Part shown: piece by piece, positions 20,651-31,510 of the stretch
Layout of the letters: each line of letters begins with the position of its first letter
How positions within the stretch are numbered: position 1 is the first letter of the stretch
Assembly (NCBI GenBank): GCA_022457155.1
Contig: JAJGOT010000091.1
Coordinates: 851,001-915,000 of the forward strand
Source of the DNA: Cladopsammia gracilis
Lineage: Eukaryota; Cnidaria; Anthozoa; Scleractinia; Dendrophylliidae
Reading direction: 5' to 3'
DNA length: 64,000 bases
Notes under the pieces: model-generated
Databases searched by the model: none
What the model was told of the DNA's origin: nothing
What the model saw: only the letters and a program-made list of their open reading frames with translations
Position numbers and translations under genes: made by a program

Positions 20651-21625
20651 ATAATCTTGCTAATTTTCTATAAAGGTTTAAAATACACTCAAGTTCCTTG
20701 GTAACTAAAACCAAACCAGAGTTTCCACTGCTTTGCTCACACCTTTTGACACTTGTAACTTGTGATGTTCTTGAAGGCTAAATGAAACATGAAAATTGAA
20801 CTTCCCATGGCCAGAGGAATTTTCTGTCACTTCAAGATTGATTTCTCGTGAGTAGAAATATATTTGTACAGAAGTTCTCTTTAAAATTCACACCTCATTT
20901 CAGGCCAAATTTTAATTCTAAAATAGCTCAAAATTGATACTACTAGCAAATATTGGCCTATATACAGTTAAATCTTTTGCAAAACAATATTGATACCAGT
21001 CTTGAAATCTGGAAAAGTGGTCATGCACTTGAAGATGGATAACCTACAAGATGATAAATACAGCATTTAATATTAATATTTGATGATAACTGATTCAAAC
21101 AGGGTTGCTCTAAGAGATAACAACCCTGTTGTAAGACACACTCAACATTATATAACCTGGGCGGCACTCCTATCTAACAGTGAGGGGGATGATTATTTTA
21201 CCTCTAGAGTTATGTTTTCTGATTGCACAAGATATCAACATTGTCATATTGGATAGTGATGATGATGACAAGAATTTTGTTTTTATACCTTTTTATGTAA
21301 AAATAAAATGGAGCCATGCCCTTCAAAATTTCCAATAAGCCACTTTCATATTAGCCTGAGGACAGGCTTCCTTGTGGGGGTATGACGAAAGTAGATAGTG
21401 ACGAAAAGAAAACTCGCGAGGAAAAGTCGGCGAGTAAAGTAAGCCAAAGGAAAACTGGGGAGAGGGGTAGAGGCAAGGAGTTCCCCTTTCCCATTCGCCA
21501 TTTTTTTTTGTCCTATATCCCGCTAGAGAACCTGTTCACAGGCTACTTTCATATAGGACACCCCATCACTGCTACGTCCTAATTTAAGGTTATACACCTC
21601 ACGTGATAGAACTCTGAAACCAAAC

Positions 21626-22714
21626 TTATTGAGTGGCAAAGTTCTTTGAATGTTTTCTGTACATCATAGAAGGCTTCACTTTATTTGCTTCCCCAAGACG
21701 GTATTTTTTCATGTCTTTACTCTTCTGGTAACAAGAGTAGGGGCACAACATATCCGTGAATTCCTCTTTAAATTCTTTGCTCCAGTAACCCAAAAGGAGG
21801 GCAAATGAAGCTGGGAAACAGTAGGTCATGATTTCTGTTAAACCATCCGCAACTTCGTGAATTCCTTCCGTATTGCTGTTGTCCAGAAGAAGGAAGATAC
21901 ATCTGGGGATCCAGAAGATCACAAAACTCAGGGTAATCCGTACCACGATTTTCGACCAAGTAGATTCTTTGGCGATTGAGGGAAAATCAGCGTAATCCAA
22001 ATTCTTGATCTGTCTCCCATGGACATCGATGGTGTGAATATGGCTAACGGCCGTTTTCATGACTTTCCACTGCAAGATCAGCATGAAGAATGTCGGAGTT
22101 AGAACTTCTATGGACACGAAAACGTAGACATATACCGTTGTGTAAGTCTTGCTCAGCTTGCAGTCCAAAGACTTCGTGGAATCGTTATCAAAGTTCGCAA
22201 GCAGGAACGACACAATAACTGCAACGCTCCAACAAAGCACTATGAAAACGAAGGTGCGACAACCGGTGAGGAATTTCTGATACCACTTGTACCTCGAGAT
22301 CGAGAAATATCGATCCATGCTCATAGCTGCCAACGTGTAAACGGTTACTGTACAAAACAGTACAAAGAAGCTTCCGTATGTTTCACAGAGTTCTGGTTTT
22401 GCGAGCCAAGTACTTTTGTCCAAGAAGCTCATCACACGAAGGGGCATTACTACCCCAGCCATAAGCAAATTGGCGAGGGAAAGACTTGTGATGTAAAAGT
22501 GAGTTCTGAAGCGAAGGTTCTTGCTCTTTACAACGGCAGCGAGGATCAAAAGATTACCGAACGCTGTAAACAAAATCAAAATGGCGAACGCGACGCCGTT
22601 TATCAAGTCTCCTACACGCCAAAGTTCCTTTAAGCTTACATCACTTGCAGCTGATTCCTTCGTGGATACCATTGTAGACGCTGTTGTATCTAACAGGGAC
22701 AAGGGGGCCATCAA
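21626..22714 (-). CDS. Rhodopsin-family GPCR, intronless, atypical micro-switches
   Basis: A 362-residue frame with seven hydrophobic segments. TM1 holds the GN motif (N54), TM3 ends MSMDRYFSI with an intact DRY (134-136), and C110 and C185 can form the usual TM3-ECL2 disulfide. TM6 has FWIP in place of CWxP (W268, P270). In TM2 the near-universal Asp 2.50 is Asn (N82 in SLSLANLLMAG). TM7 has FPASF where NPxxY is expected (P301, F304). A Lys/Arg-rich tail follows. It is a plasma-membrane receptor of class A; the ligand cannot be assigned. Intronless receptors are common in this class. Confidence 0.88.
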   Translation of the reverse strand: MMAPLSLLDTTASTMVSTKESAASDVSLKELWRVGDLINGVAFAILILFTAFGNLLILAAVVKSKNLRFRTHFYITSLSLANLLMAGVVMPLRVMSFLDKSTWLAKPELCETYGSFFVLFCTVTVYTLAAMSMDRYFSISRYKWYQKFLTGCRTFVFIVLCWSVAVIVSFLLANFDNDSTKSLDCKLSKTYTTVYVYVFVSIEVLTPTFFMLILQWKVMKTAVSHIHTIDVHGRQIKNLDYADFPSIAKESTWSKIVVRITLSFVIFWIPRCIFLLLDNSNTEGIHEVADGLTEIMTYCFPASFALLLGYWSKEFKEEFTDMLCPYSCYQKSKDMKKYRLGEANKVKPSMMYRKHSKNFATQ

Positions 22715-23273
22715 AGCTTACGAAAACAGCAATCCTTTACCAAGCTGTCAAGCAGCTGTTCGATTGCGATCAGTTTCGTTTCTGCAAAACTGACTAAATG
22801 ATCATCTATTGCACTTCTGGAAGGCTCGTAAACTTGTAATTTTCGCTGTCCTTCGATCAAATTGTTCACTGCTCCTCCACTGTAGTCTTAAAACTTTAAA
22901 AGAATGCAATTAAACGTCGTTTGACTGTTTTCTTGACAAGAAAGAAGAAGAAATTAATAACACATCCGCTTCAGACGCTTCATAGAGCTGGAATGTGTAT
23001 CGCGCATTTCCATAGTTACTACGCGCTGAGTGGCTAGCGAGAAGAATGGGCTTTTGTATTCTTTTATTTTATAAATTACAGAAGTTAATCATTTAAGATA
23101 TCTTTTGTTAAAAATCTGCATTTGATTGGTTAAAATAAAAGAATTTAATAATAATATTGATAAAGAAAGAAAAACAAGGGATGGGCGGAATTTGCGGGAT
23201 TTTCGCGCGAAGCATGAGACGCGTATCACGCTTCCACCACACACAGTCCTCTTATATCGCAAAAAATAAATGG

Positions 23274-23478
23274 AAAATAGACCTCTTTAGCTTGTACGTT
23301 TTGTTTTCCCAATGTAGGTCATGTGATGTTACCCTAGAGAACAGTTTCTTTAAAATTTTGTTTTCTTCACGTGCATATGTATGCATAATTTATGAAAAGA
23401 CAAAGGACAAATTCCCTTGAGAACATCACATGACCTACATTGGGAAAACAAAATATACAAGCTAAAGAGGTCTATTTT
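23274..23478. mobile_element. Palindromic MITE, about 55-bp arms
   Basis: The arm at 23274-23329 (AATAGACCTCTTTAGCTTGT, then GTTTTCCCAATGTAGGTCAT) is repeated inverted at 23421-23478 with very few differences, around a roughly 90-base centre. Confidence 0.85.
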
Positions 23479-23639
23479 AATGAACAAGCCTGTGAAAACA
23501 GCTCCGCCTAGCCTATTCCTGACGTTATGATTGTGGGGCCGGCACGCGAACGAGCCGAAAAAATTAGGGGAGACCAGGGAGCTGAGGAAGAGTGGTGAGA
23601 TTCCCTCGCCTCGCCCCGCGCCGCCTATATATTCCTTAA

Positions 23640-24461
23640 GGTCGCGGGGGATACCTGGCCATGAATAAATTCATAAGGCAAAATTGTGGCATAGTTGTCA
23701 CTTTGTAAAACGTTATATCGTGAACGTTTGACAGCCGATTTCACTAAAATTTAACAGAGATATTGGCGAATAATGGAAGTGCATAAGGATTGTTTTTTAT
23801 TGAAGGGATCGCGCTTTGCGGCAATGCTATAAGCCACTAAAGTTATTATTTTTAAAAACGTGGTTTTGTGTCCAAGTTTGCTCCTCGAGAAGAACACAAA
23901 GTAAGTTGTTTTTACCACTCACTGAACCGTCAAAACGTCTATTGTGTCATATCTGACTCCGATTTTTTGATTTCAACTTTAATTAAAAGTTATTAGCTTT
24001 TAAAGAAGTAAAATTGTCCATGTTAGAATTTGAAGCCTCATATCTTCCTTTTGAAAGCCTATTTAAAAATTTTGAGTCAGATATGACAATCTATAATACA
24101 CCTAGTTTACCTCCCTGCAGTGTCAACTCATGAAATTCTCTATCCGCGCTGAATTCTTGGACACAAAATTGCTTGTTTTTACGCTTCTGAAGGCTTCCCG
24201 GGCAAACACGAATGCAAAACATATATATTTATGGTAATTTTGCTAATTTTAATCCACGAGCTAACTATTGTCAACACTTCATGCAGAAAGAACAATGCGT
24301 TGTATTTTACCAGAAAGCACTTTGCACGTTCAATTATTGATGCAGAAACATTACAGACCCTGTTCGTGAATATTTCGCGCATTTTCGGTATCAGCCGTCG
24401 CACTTCGTGCATACTATTTTCATAAATGCATACTGATGAGCGGAACCTGTCCCCCGCGACC
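23640..24461. mobile_element. TTAA-flanked (piggyBac-type) non-autonomous element, 822 bp
   Basis: Termini GGTCGCGGGGGA at both ends in inverted orientation, flanked directly by TTAA at 23636-23639 and 24462-24465. The flanking sequence CGCCGCCTATATATTCC on the left and ACAACGAAACTGCAGATATC on the right is found joined through a single TTAA near 26665-26707, which acts as an empty site. TTAA duplication is typical of piggyBac and Kolobok families. An inner inverted pair (TCATATCTGACTC and GAGTCAGATATGA) lies at 23948-23960 and 24073-24085. No transposase frame is present. Confidence 0.85.
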
Positions 24462-24929
24462 TTAAACAACGAAACTGCAGATATCGTGAGCCAATTGCGT
24501 CACATTGGATCAATACAAACAGTGATAAGCAAACAGACCACTGCTAGGACCGACCAGACAATGTGAAAAGGCATTCTCTTTAAATGGCACCACAGTCCGC
24601 CAAACCTGACATGATCAGCGCTCAAAACTAGAAAGCAGACGCAGACAGCTGTTTCGGGCTTTCTGGCGCTCGTCAGTGCGCCGTAGCTAAAGACTCGAGT
24701 GACACTTCACCTATCGCATATATGTCTCTGATCATTCTAGAAAGAGCTTCGAGAAAAGATTGCGCAACGTTGTGGCTAGCACATGGCCAAAGAGCAATTC
24801 AAACTAAACCGATCATCAGCGTCACAGCGAAAGAAACGGGGAATGGCCAGTATCATTCTTATCCTAGTGATAGAGAAATGCAATAGATTGGATCTATTAT
24901 AGAGACCACCACGGTACAAAAATAATAAT

Positions 24930-25060
24930 AATAAATCAACAAAACTGCAGATACCGTGAACGATCTATTGCATCACATAGTTGGTTGGATCAATACAAAC
25001 AGTGATAAGCAAGCAGACCACTGTTCACGGTATCTGCAGATTCGTTGATTTGCATATCCT
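24930..25060. repeat. Inverted repeat AAATCAACAAAACTGCAGAT
   Basis: AAATCAACAAAACTGCAGAT plus ACCGTGAAC on the left and GTTCACGGTATCTGCAGATT plus CGTTGATTT on the right. The middle GGATCAATACAAACAGTGAT is also found at 24508-24530, so two copies of this repeat flank 24480-25060. Confidence 0.7.
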
Positions 25061-25884
25061 TCGCTCCCTCATTATCTGAGCGCCTGGAACAGGCTAATAG
25101 CGGACTTTAGATCGGACTACGAGTACGAGATTAAGTACAAGTACGACTTTTAAAACCTAGTTTGCGTGCTCTAAATAACCATTTACCACACAAATTTCAT
25201 ACCTAGAGTCTTCTTATCTTCTGGTCTGCAACAGGAAGGACCGACAGCTCTGGAGACGTGACTGGCGTTAAATTCAAAAGTCGTACTCGTACTCAATCTC
25301 GTACTCGTACTCAAATCAAAAGCTCCCTATTTATCAGATGGAGGCCAACGACGCGAATCGAAGAGCACAGTCACTACACGCAATATTTTTCCTTCGCGCG
25401 CCACATAATTGCTCCCCACCATCTCCACGCCTGGAACAGGCTAAACTCCGCCTCTCATCGCCCCCGCCCAGGAAAGAACTTCGGCGAATATAGCCGCCCC
25501 TCACGCCCCTACTGTGGCCGGGAACAAAGGGTATTCGCAGGCTACGACCCATGCTAGCGGCAGAAAGCGATTAGCAGTGGCTGTATTCGCACTCTAAAGA
25601 ACAACTGAGCACCACACGAAATACTGGTTAGTTGGTTTAATTTGAACAACCATACTTATAACATAGAACTGATGCAATAATTATTTCATCTACAGACTCA
25701 AAACAGTGTCAAAAGTTAGAACCAGTTTCTAAGGTGAACTCGCACTCGAGACAAAAGCCTACACTGGTACGGTAACACTACTCGATCCCTGAACGAGATG
25801 TTAATCCAATGCCGGGGGTGATTAACGTTCTCCAGTTTGCTTTTCTGAACGTTTCACCAGCCTTGTACCTGTTTATACACCTGA

Positions 25885-26026
25885 CCCCGGTTCTTCAAAA
25901 GGTGGATAGCGCTATCCACCGGATAAATCACTATCTAGTGGATGACACAAAGGATTTTGTTAATACTTATCACTGGATTGTGATTTATCCGATAGATAGC
26001 GCTATCCACCTTTTGAACAACCGGGG
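25885..26026. mobile_element. MITE with GGTGGATAGCGCTATCCACC ends
   Basis: Both ends read CCCCGGTT-TTCAAAAGG followed by TGGATAGCGCTATC, inverted, with AAATCACTATC-type inner pairs and an ACACAAAGGATTTTGT centre. Flanks show CCTG on both sides. The terminus recurs alone at 8154-8215. Confidence 0.85.
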
Positions 26027-26267
26027 CCTGGGTGAGGGTTATGCGGCCCAGAGCTCGAAACCGGCCTAACTCTATCTTACTCTATCGAAATGTGTGATTT
26101 ATCAATGGGATACCATATTTTAGACCAGCCTCCTCTGTCCCCTTTTTCAGGAGAGGAAAATCAGTACACCTCAATCCAGACCAGGAAGCATGTATACCTA
26201 ATTTCAGCCGAAATGGTAAAAACCATACTATCTTCACGCCATGAAACGGAACTTGTGGAGGAAGCTC

Positions 26268-26646
26268 CACCGCGGTCAAACGTCCGAGGCGTTTTTCGTT
26301 TTATTAGTGGGATTTTATTTAATATTAAATGGAAATATGGGCAAGGATGTATAAAAAAATTAGTTGACGTTACTATCTTTTAATTTTTCTAAAAATGATA
26401 AGCTTTCTTCCGTTGAAAACTGACCAAAACTATTTGCGCCTGATCAAAATTATGTTGGCAAATGGCGCCGACAATTTTGCAGTTCACAGTTTTTAAACGC
26501 TTAGAACTTTTTTGGTAAACTTTCAAAACGTTTGGTAAATTGACAGTGTATTGGCAATATATTAAACCTTAAACAGTGAAAATGACAACCTTGACTTTCA
26601 AGTACTTTGCTGACCTTTTGCAAATTTCTCTCGTTTGACCGCGGTT
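26268..26646. mobile_element. MULE-like MITE, copy 1 (ACCGCGGTCAAACG ends)
   Basis: Inverted termini CACCGCGGTCAAACG and CGTTTGACCGCGGTT enclose about 380 bases that are homologous over their length, in opposite orientation, to 31140-31510. No clear target duplication is seen around this copy. Confidence 0.8.
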
Positions 26647-26876
26647 AACGCCTCAGTCGCCTCTCCCCGCGCCGCCTATATACTCCTTAAACAACGAAAC
26701 TGCAGATATCAATGTAAGAGCCTTAAAGATATGTCATTTGCAATATTTCCAATTCATTCCTGCTTTGTACTACACAGTCAGCCAAAATATCTTTAGGGAC
26801 ATCAATAACCGCGTTAATTTTTTTCATTCGCGGCCTGGGTGAGGGTTATGCGGTCCAGAGCTCGAAAGGGGCGTAG

Positions 26877-27022
26877 CCAGGACTTTTTCGGAGGTACGCA
26901 CAATCAATTTTCAAACACTCCCCCTACCTTCTCCTCCCACCCTCAAGTCCTAAATCTTTCTTTTTTTTTTCGACTTTTTCAGGTAAGCACGTGCATACGT
27001 ACGTACAGGTAGCTACGCCCCT
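26877..27022. mobile_element. MITE with AGGGGCGTAGC ends
   Basis: Starts AGGGGCGTAGCCAGG and ends in the inverted CCTGT-free form GGTAGCTACGCCCCT. The family resemblance is to hAT-derived CAGGGGCGTAGCC elements. It is preceded by GGGTGAGGGTTATGCGG-TCCAGAGCTCGAAA, which also occurs at 26031-26060. Confidence 0.65.
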
Positions 27023-27660
27023 GAGGAGGAAGGAAGCATTAGTGGACGACCGGGAAAGCAGGCGAAGAAAAGGGTCGCTTCTCCCCAATTTCCCTCGGAT
27101 AGTTTTTACAACTCTCATTTTCCTCCCCGTTTGCCCTCGCCACGCAGGGTAACAGAGACCACGCTCCACGACGTTATAATCGTTAGTTGGCTTTGATCAC
27201 CTTTTGATCTCCATCAAACGTGTGACAAAGTTGCGAGACACAGGCATGAAATGTAATCAAAGGTTTTACAGTACTTTAGACTTTGACACACCTTTGACGC
27301 GCGTCAAATGTACTAGACATTTGATGCACGTCACAGGCGAATTAAACTGCATCCGGCTTTATACAATTCAAAACACCATTTGACAGCACCTTTCAGATAC
27401 CTTTGATAAGCATCATAGGTGTACCACCATTGACACCAGTGTCAAAGATTTGGCAAAAACGGCCTTTGACATATGTCAAAGGCGTGTGGTACAGGCGATT
27501 TTTTTGTGCAGTGTATGTATGCCCCGACCTAAATAGGGAAATGGGCGTTTTACCGGGGATGTATGGTCATCAGTTGCTTCTTTTTTTGATATTCTTTAGA
27601 TGGAACTAACCAAAGATGAGTTATACGGAAGGGAATACAGTCAACAACTGGAGCTGATCC

Positions 27661-27999
27661 CCCCGGAGGGGGGGGGGGGGTACTCCCGACAATTCAGGAT
27701 AGGTGTGTGCCGCCAAGGTTCTCAAATCCTGACCCTATTTAAGGGTGGAAAATTGAGATTTGATACCCTTTTTAAGGTCCAGTTTTAACAGACCATATCT
27801 TTTTCGTTTTACGCGTTGGGGTGGATACTGCAATTTAGTGACACTATCTTAGGAATATCTAAGGATCACAATACCAAAAATACCAAAAATACCAAAAAGG
27901 ACTATTTAAGGACTATTTAAGGACTGAGAACCTCAAAAACCCTACCCTATCGGGCGGCACATACCTATATAGCGTATATAAGGGAGTACCCCCCCCCCC
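27661..27999. mobile_element. G-rich-end MITE with 11-bp target duplication
   Basis: A G-rich left end (GGGGGGGTACTCCC near 27680) and a C-rich right end (GGGAGTACCCCCCC near 27985) are inverted. Further in, TAGGTGTGTGCCGCC pairs with GGCGGCACATACCTA. The element is bounded by identical GGAGCTGATCC at 27650-27660 and 28000-28010. It has no coding capacity. Confidence 0.85.
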
Positions 28000-28260
28000 G
28001 GAGCTGATCCTGAGGTTGTGTGGCGTAGAGAGCACTCATAGAGATAACTACGCTCGTAAAATAGTTACAGCATCTTCTGACATGTTATAAGAACAAACTC
28101 TCCCAGTTTCGCATTATCAATAATTTACGAAGTGAGCAGAAAACAAATAATACCACCAGTTTAACGTAACTGATGTGTCAGGTTTCCCTCGTTTGAAACT
28201 CTACATGTTGTTTTGATTTTAATCACCATCACCAAGAAGACTCAATCGCTTAAAGTAGGA

Positions 28261-29204
28261 ATGAGGTTAAATAGCTCACTTGTGTTAGTTCTGCTTGTCG
28301 CAGTAATGGTAGCTATGGCCAAAGAAGGTACGTCTGTTATAACAACCGCGCGCGTTAATATTATTTAGACTTTACTTGGCCGCTACCCGTTGATCGCTTC
28401 ATGGAGATTTCTTTTCTTTTACAATGATCATAAGCCATAAATAACTGTTCAATATCAAGTAACATATATTACGTTTATCAGTTGGGTTCTATGTGCCTAA
28501 ATCACGTTCAAGAAGGAAGAGTGAAAGTAATGACCGAAGATAATAAACTAATCTTGAGTTTAGAGCAGTCCTTCTTTTTCTCAAGGAAAGTCGAGCATCA
28601 AACGTGTCATGCGCGCGAGAAATGATATTTATCACAACGAGGAATAACTACGCGGGTGTGGGAGAAGAATTAGTCTTCCTGCCCGCGTTGTTTGGCTCAT
28701 TGCTTGGAAAAGGATGGCGACTTTGAAACATCTGTCTTGAGATTTCGTCTATAAAACATCACTGCCATCTTTTTCGTCTATAATTAGGATCAATGGACCA
28801 TACATGGCTGGTTGCGTCAATGTAACACCTGTTGTTTCTTTGCCGTTTCAGAGAAAAAGCCTAAACCGCGTGACACCAATCGTTCACTTATCACAGAGCT
28901 TATGCATGCCGAGGCTTCCGGTTCGGGGACTGGGGCTGAATCAGAGTCCGCAGCAGCGGTAGTACTGGAAAAGGTCCCGAAATTTAAAACAAAAGTGGCA
29001 GAAATAAAATGGAAATTAAACAAGGCTCGAAAGAAGCTGAAACTCGCCAAACAATATGTTGCGCTGGCGGACAAGGTGTCTACATTAAGAAAGAAAGGCA
29101 AAGGTGGAAGTAAAATGGTAAAGGATGTTATTCGTAAAGCGGAAGTGGCCTTAGTGCATGCTGGTGAACACATGGGACTTGATTACGTGCACTTTAAGAA
29201 ATAG
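28261..29204 (+). CDS. Small secreted lysine-rich protein (139 aa, two exons)
   Basis: Exon 1 (28261-28327) encodes MRLNSSLVLVLLVAVMVAMA, a textbook signal peptide, then KE. The donor is GTACGT, after codon position 1. Exon 2 begins at 28852 after TTTGCCGTTTCAG and restores the frame (EKKPKPRDTNRSL) to the TAG at 29202-29204. The mature chain is about 118 residues. It has a Ser/Gly/Ala/Glu stretch (ASGSGTGAESESAAA), then strongly basic amphipathic segments (VPKFKTKVAEIKWKLNKARK, KLKLAKQYVALADKV), a KKGKGGSK linker and a C-terminal HMGLDYVHFKK. There is no Cys in the mature part. I do not recognise the family. Extracellular matrix, antimicrobial or skeletal-matrix roles are all guesses. Same gene plan as 35007-39563. 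Confidence 0.78.
28328..28851. other. Intron of small secreted gene
   Basis: Phase-1 intron of 524 bases, GTACGT...TTTCAG. No repeat or RNA signal was recognised. Confidence 0.7.
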
Positions 29205-29889
29205 AAACGTGATGTACTCAAGCATGAGAAGATGAGCGAGAGAGGGTCAGTTCAAATGGCCCAAGTGAAATTTTCAAGATCTATTTATTGATCGCGCAGT
29301 TGAATTTTTAAATAGAACTTGTACCAAGTAGGCCTTTCTCAATTGTGCTCAGCAACGTTTTTGTGAATTAACTTTTGGAGTTTTGAGCAACTTTTTGAGG
29401 AACAAGCAACCTTGAGCAACTTTTTAACTAGTGGGAGATATCGAACATTAACAAGTTAACATCTGGTTGTAAATCTTGCAATTTAATTAATCAAAGTTAT
29501 CTCTACTTTAAAATGCCTCATTCTTCGCATGGCCTCTTTTAAATTATATTGGCGTCCTCGACCAGGATTTTAAGCCCTCAATAACTTTGCATTTTTTCTA
29601 TAAACTAATAAGGAACATGAGGAACGCTTTGAATAAAATAACTTGCAACTTTTGAAATTGTATGAGAATCTTTTTATACATTGGGCAAATTTCAGGTGGA
29701 GTAACTTTGGACTATTTTTTCGAGCAATTAACCTCTCCACAATGTACTTTGGCAATATCGGTAAACGCCTAGTACTAGGTAACAGTGGACTGAAAAGGAA
29801 CTAGGAAGTTTTCAGATTAATTGGTGAAGATTTGTAAATATTACAAAGCATAACAAATCGTAGGGAAGTACCTTGAATGTTCAGTTGGA

Positions 29890-30463
29890 TAATTTTAACA
29901 CAAGGTTTGAATTGGGCCTTTGAAAACTCAACCGGTTTCGGCTGTTCATAATTACAATACTAGATATGCCACTAATCTAAACCTGTATAGACCATTTTCT
30001 AGAACTAATTATGGCCTAGCCAGGTTTAGCGTAGTGGCATCACAGATCTGGGAAACAATACCGTTGAAAATTAAGTGTCTCCCTTTTAATAGTTTTAAAA
30101 AAGAATACAAACTCTTTTTATTTGATAGTCAAGCATGTTAAACAACTCTAATTTATTATTTAGTTCTATTTATTTAATTACTTAATTTAAATAGTTATTA
30201 TAGCAACTAGTTATTAAAATATTGTATAATCTCCACCCACTTGTAACTGCTCTGTGGTAGTAGCCAACTCGAAAGCTTGGCTCCTTTGGCTACTACACAC
30301 TCTTCTTTTGTTATGTTTAATTCAATGTCTAGTTAGCTCTGTTCTTACTTTTTTTTTATTTCCTTAATGTTGGTTTATTGTAATAATTGAATAAGTGTGA
30401 ATAAATGAACTTGAACTTGAACTTGAACTTGAACTTGAACTTGAACTTGAACTTGAACTTGAA
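29890..30463 (+). mobile_element. LINE 3' end with (AACTTG)n tail
   Basis: The frame at about 29920-30141 reads HNYNTRYATNLNLY, SRTNYGLARFS and SQIWETIPLKIKCLPFNSF, then KKEYKLFLFDSQ and stop. This is the usual C-terminal end of a non-LTR retrotransposon polyprotein. A roughly 270-base 3' UTR follows, ending in an (AACTTG)n hexamer array at about 30408-30463, a microsatellite tail as seen in several LINE clades. The 5' part is missing (5' truncation). Confidence 0.75.
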
Positions 30464-30691
30464 TTCAATGTTTTGGAACCAAAAAGATGGCGGCTTGAAC
30501 CTCTGCTCTGGAAGAAACACTGGAGCGGTGGTACAGTGGTGAACTTCATTGAAAGTAAATTGAATATTCAATGAAGTTGTCGTAAAACGGTTCTAATGGA
30601 TCAAACGATAACGACAATTTCCACGGAGAATTGATCAAAGTTTAAACTCTCACTGCCATTTGACATCAATCAACCCTCGGTAGAGTTACTT

Positions 30692-30991
30692 GCTATAGCT
30701 CAGAAGGAGGTCGGACACCTTAATGAGAATATATAAAGTAATGTCGACACTTAGAATTTTATTTTCAATAACATTTAAGTGTAAAAAAGAAAATCTAAAA
30801 TCTCCACTCAGGATTGAACCTGTGACCTCAACTAGGCTTAGGCTTACATAGCCAGGGTACCACCTAGCTTCTCGGGCTGTTTAGGCCTAAATTTAACTAT
30901 ATAAACTGCTTACCCCAACCTCAACTGAAAGCCAACCAGTTACTCCGTTATATAAGTCTCAATAAGGTGTCCGACCCCCTTCTGAGCTACA
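30692..30991. mobile_element. MITE with GCTCAGAAGGAGGTCGGACA ends, tRNA-like interior
   Basis: Left TAGCTCAGAAGGAGGTCGGA plus CACCTTAATGAGA; right is its complement TCTCAATAAGGTGTCCGACC plus CCCTTCTGAGCTA. On the minus strand the interior has AGCTAGGTGGTA (30859-30870) and GGTTCAATCC (30813-30822), spaced like tRNA A and B boxes. It may be a SINE fragment inside the MITE or chance. Confidence 0.7.
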
Positions 30992-31139
30992 GCATTTAAA
31001 CTCTACCTCAACCCTCATCCACTAACTCGTCCCCAGTCGTCTCTATTTAAAGGAAATGCGGTTGATAGGAGGAGACGGATGAAGATTCCAAACAATAGAG
31101 AGGACTTGGGATGAGTCTCTCATTGCCCCAGGCCGCTTG

Positions 31140-31510
31140 TCAATGCGGTCGAACGAGAGAAATTTGCAAAAGTTAAGCAAAGTACTTAAAAGTTAAGGTT
31201 GTCATTTTCACTGTTTAAAGTTTAATATATTGCCAATACACTGTTAATTTGCCAAACGTTTTGAAAGTTTACCAAAAACGTTCTAAATGTTCAAAAACTG
31301 TGAGCTGCAGAATTAATTGTCGGCGCCATTTGCCAACATAATTTTGATCAGGCGCAAAGAGTTCTGGTCAGTTTTCAACGGAAAAAAAGCTCATCAATTT
31401 GAGAAAAATTAAAAGATAGTAACGTCAACTAATTTTTTTATACATCCTTGCCATTAAATAAAATCCCACTAACTAAAACGAAAAACGCTTTGGACGTTTG
31501 ACCGCGGTTG
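31140..31510. mobile_element. MULE-like MITE, copy 2, 10-bp target duplication
   Basis: Ends TCAATGCGGTCGAACG and CGTTTGACCGCGGTTG, an imperfect inverted pair. It is flanked by identical AGGCCGCTTG at 31130-31139 and 31511-31520. A 9-11 bp duplication is the Mutator-like hallmark. The sequence matches 26268-26646 in inverted orientation over its whole length. Confidence 0.88.

Larger units (their letters stand above)
18903..21625. repeat. Intergenic region with two MITEs
   Basis: It contains a C-run at 19424-19440, the MITE at 19963-20158 and the hAT-like element at 20487-20650, listed separately. No convincing exon or RNA gene was found on either strand. Confidence 0.55.
22715..28260. repeat. 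Intergenic MITE field
   Basis: 5.5 kb with no convincing gene. It contains seven inverted-repeat elements listed separately (23274-23478, 23640-24461, 24930-25060, 25885-26026, 26268-26646, 26877-27022, 27661-27999). It also has a TTTGAC/GTCAAA-rich stretch (27200-27490) and two short TACTCGTACTC-type tracts in opposite orientation (25117-25150 and 25275-25315). Confidence 0.6.

Noticed and set aside
28817..29173. 118-codon minus-strand ORF opposite the small secreted gene
   Set aside because: It is antisense to exon 2 of a gene with signal peptide and splice sites; no support of its own.
30356..30571. Minus-strand ORFs with KFKFKF or SSSSSS
   Set aside because: Both are frames of the (AACTTG)n tail of a LINE.
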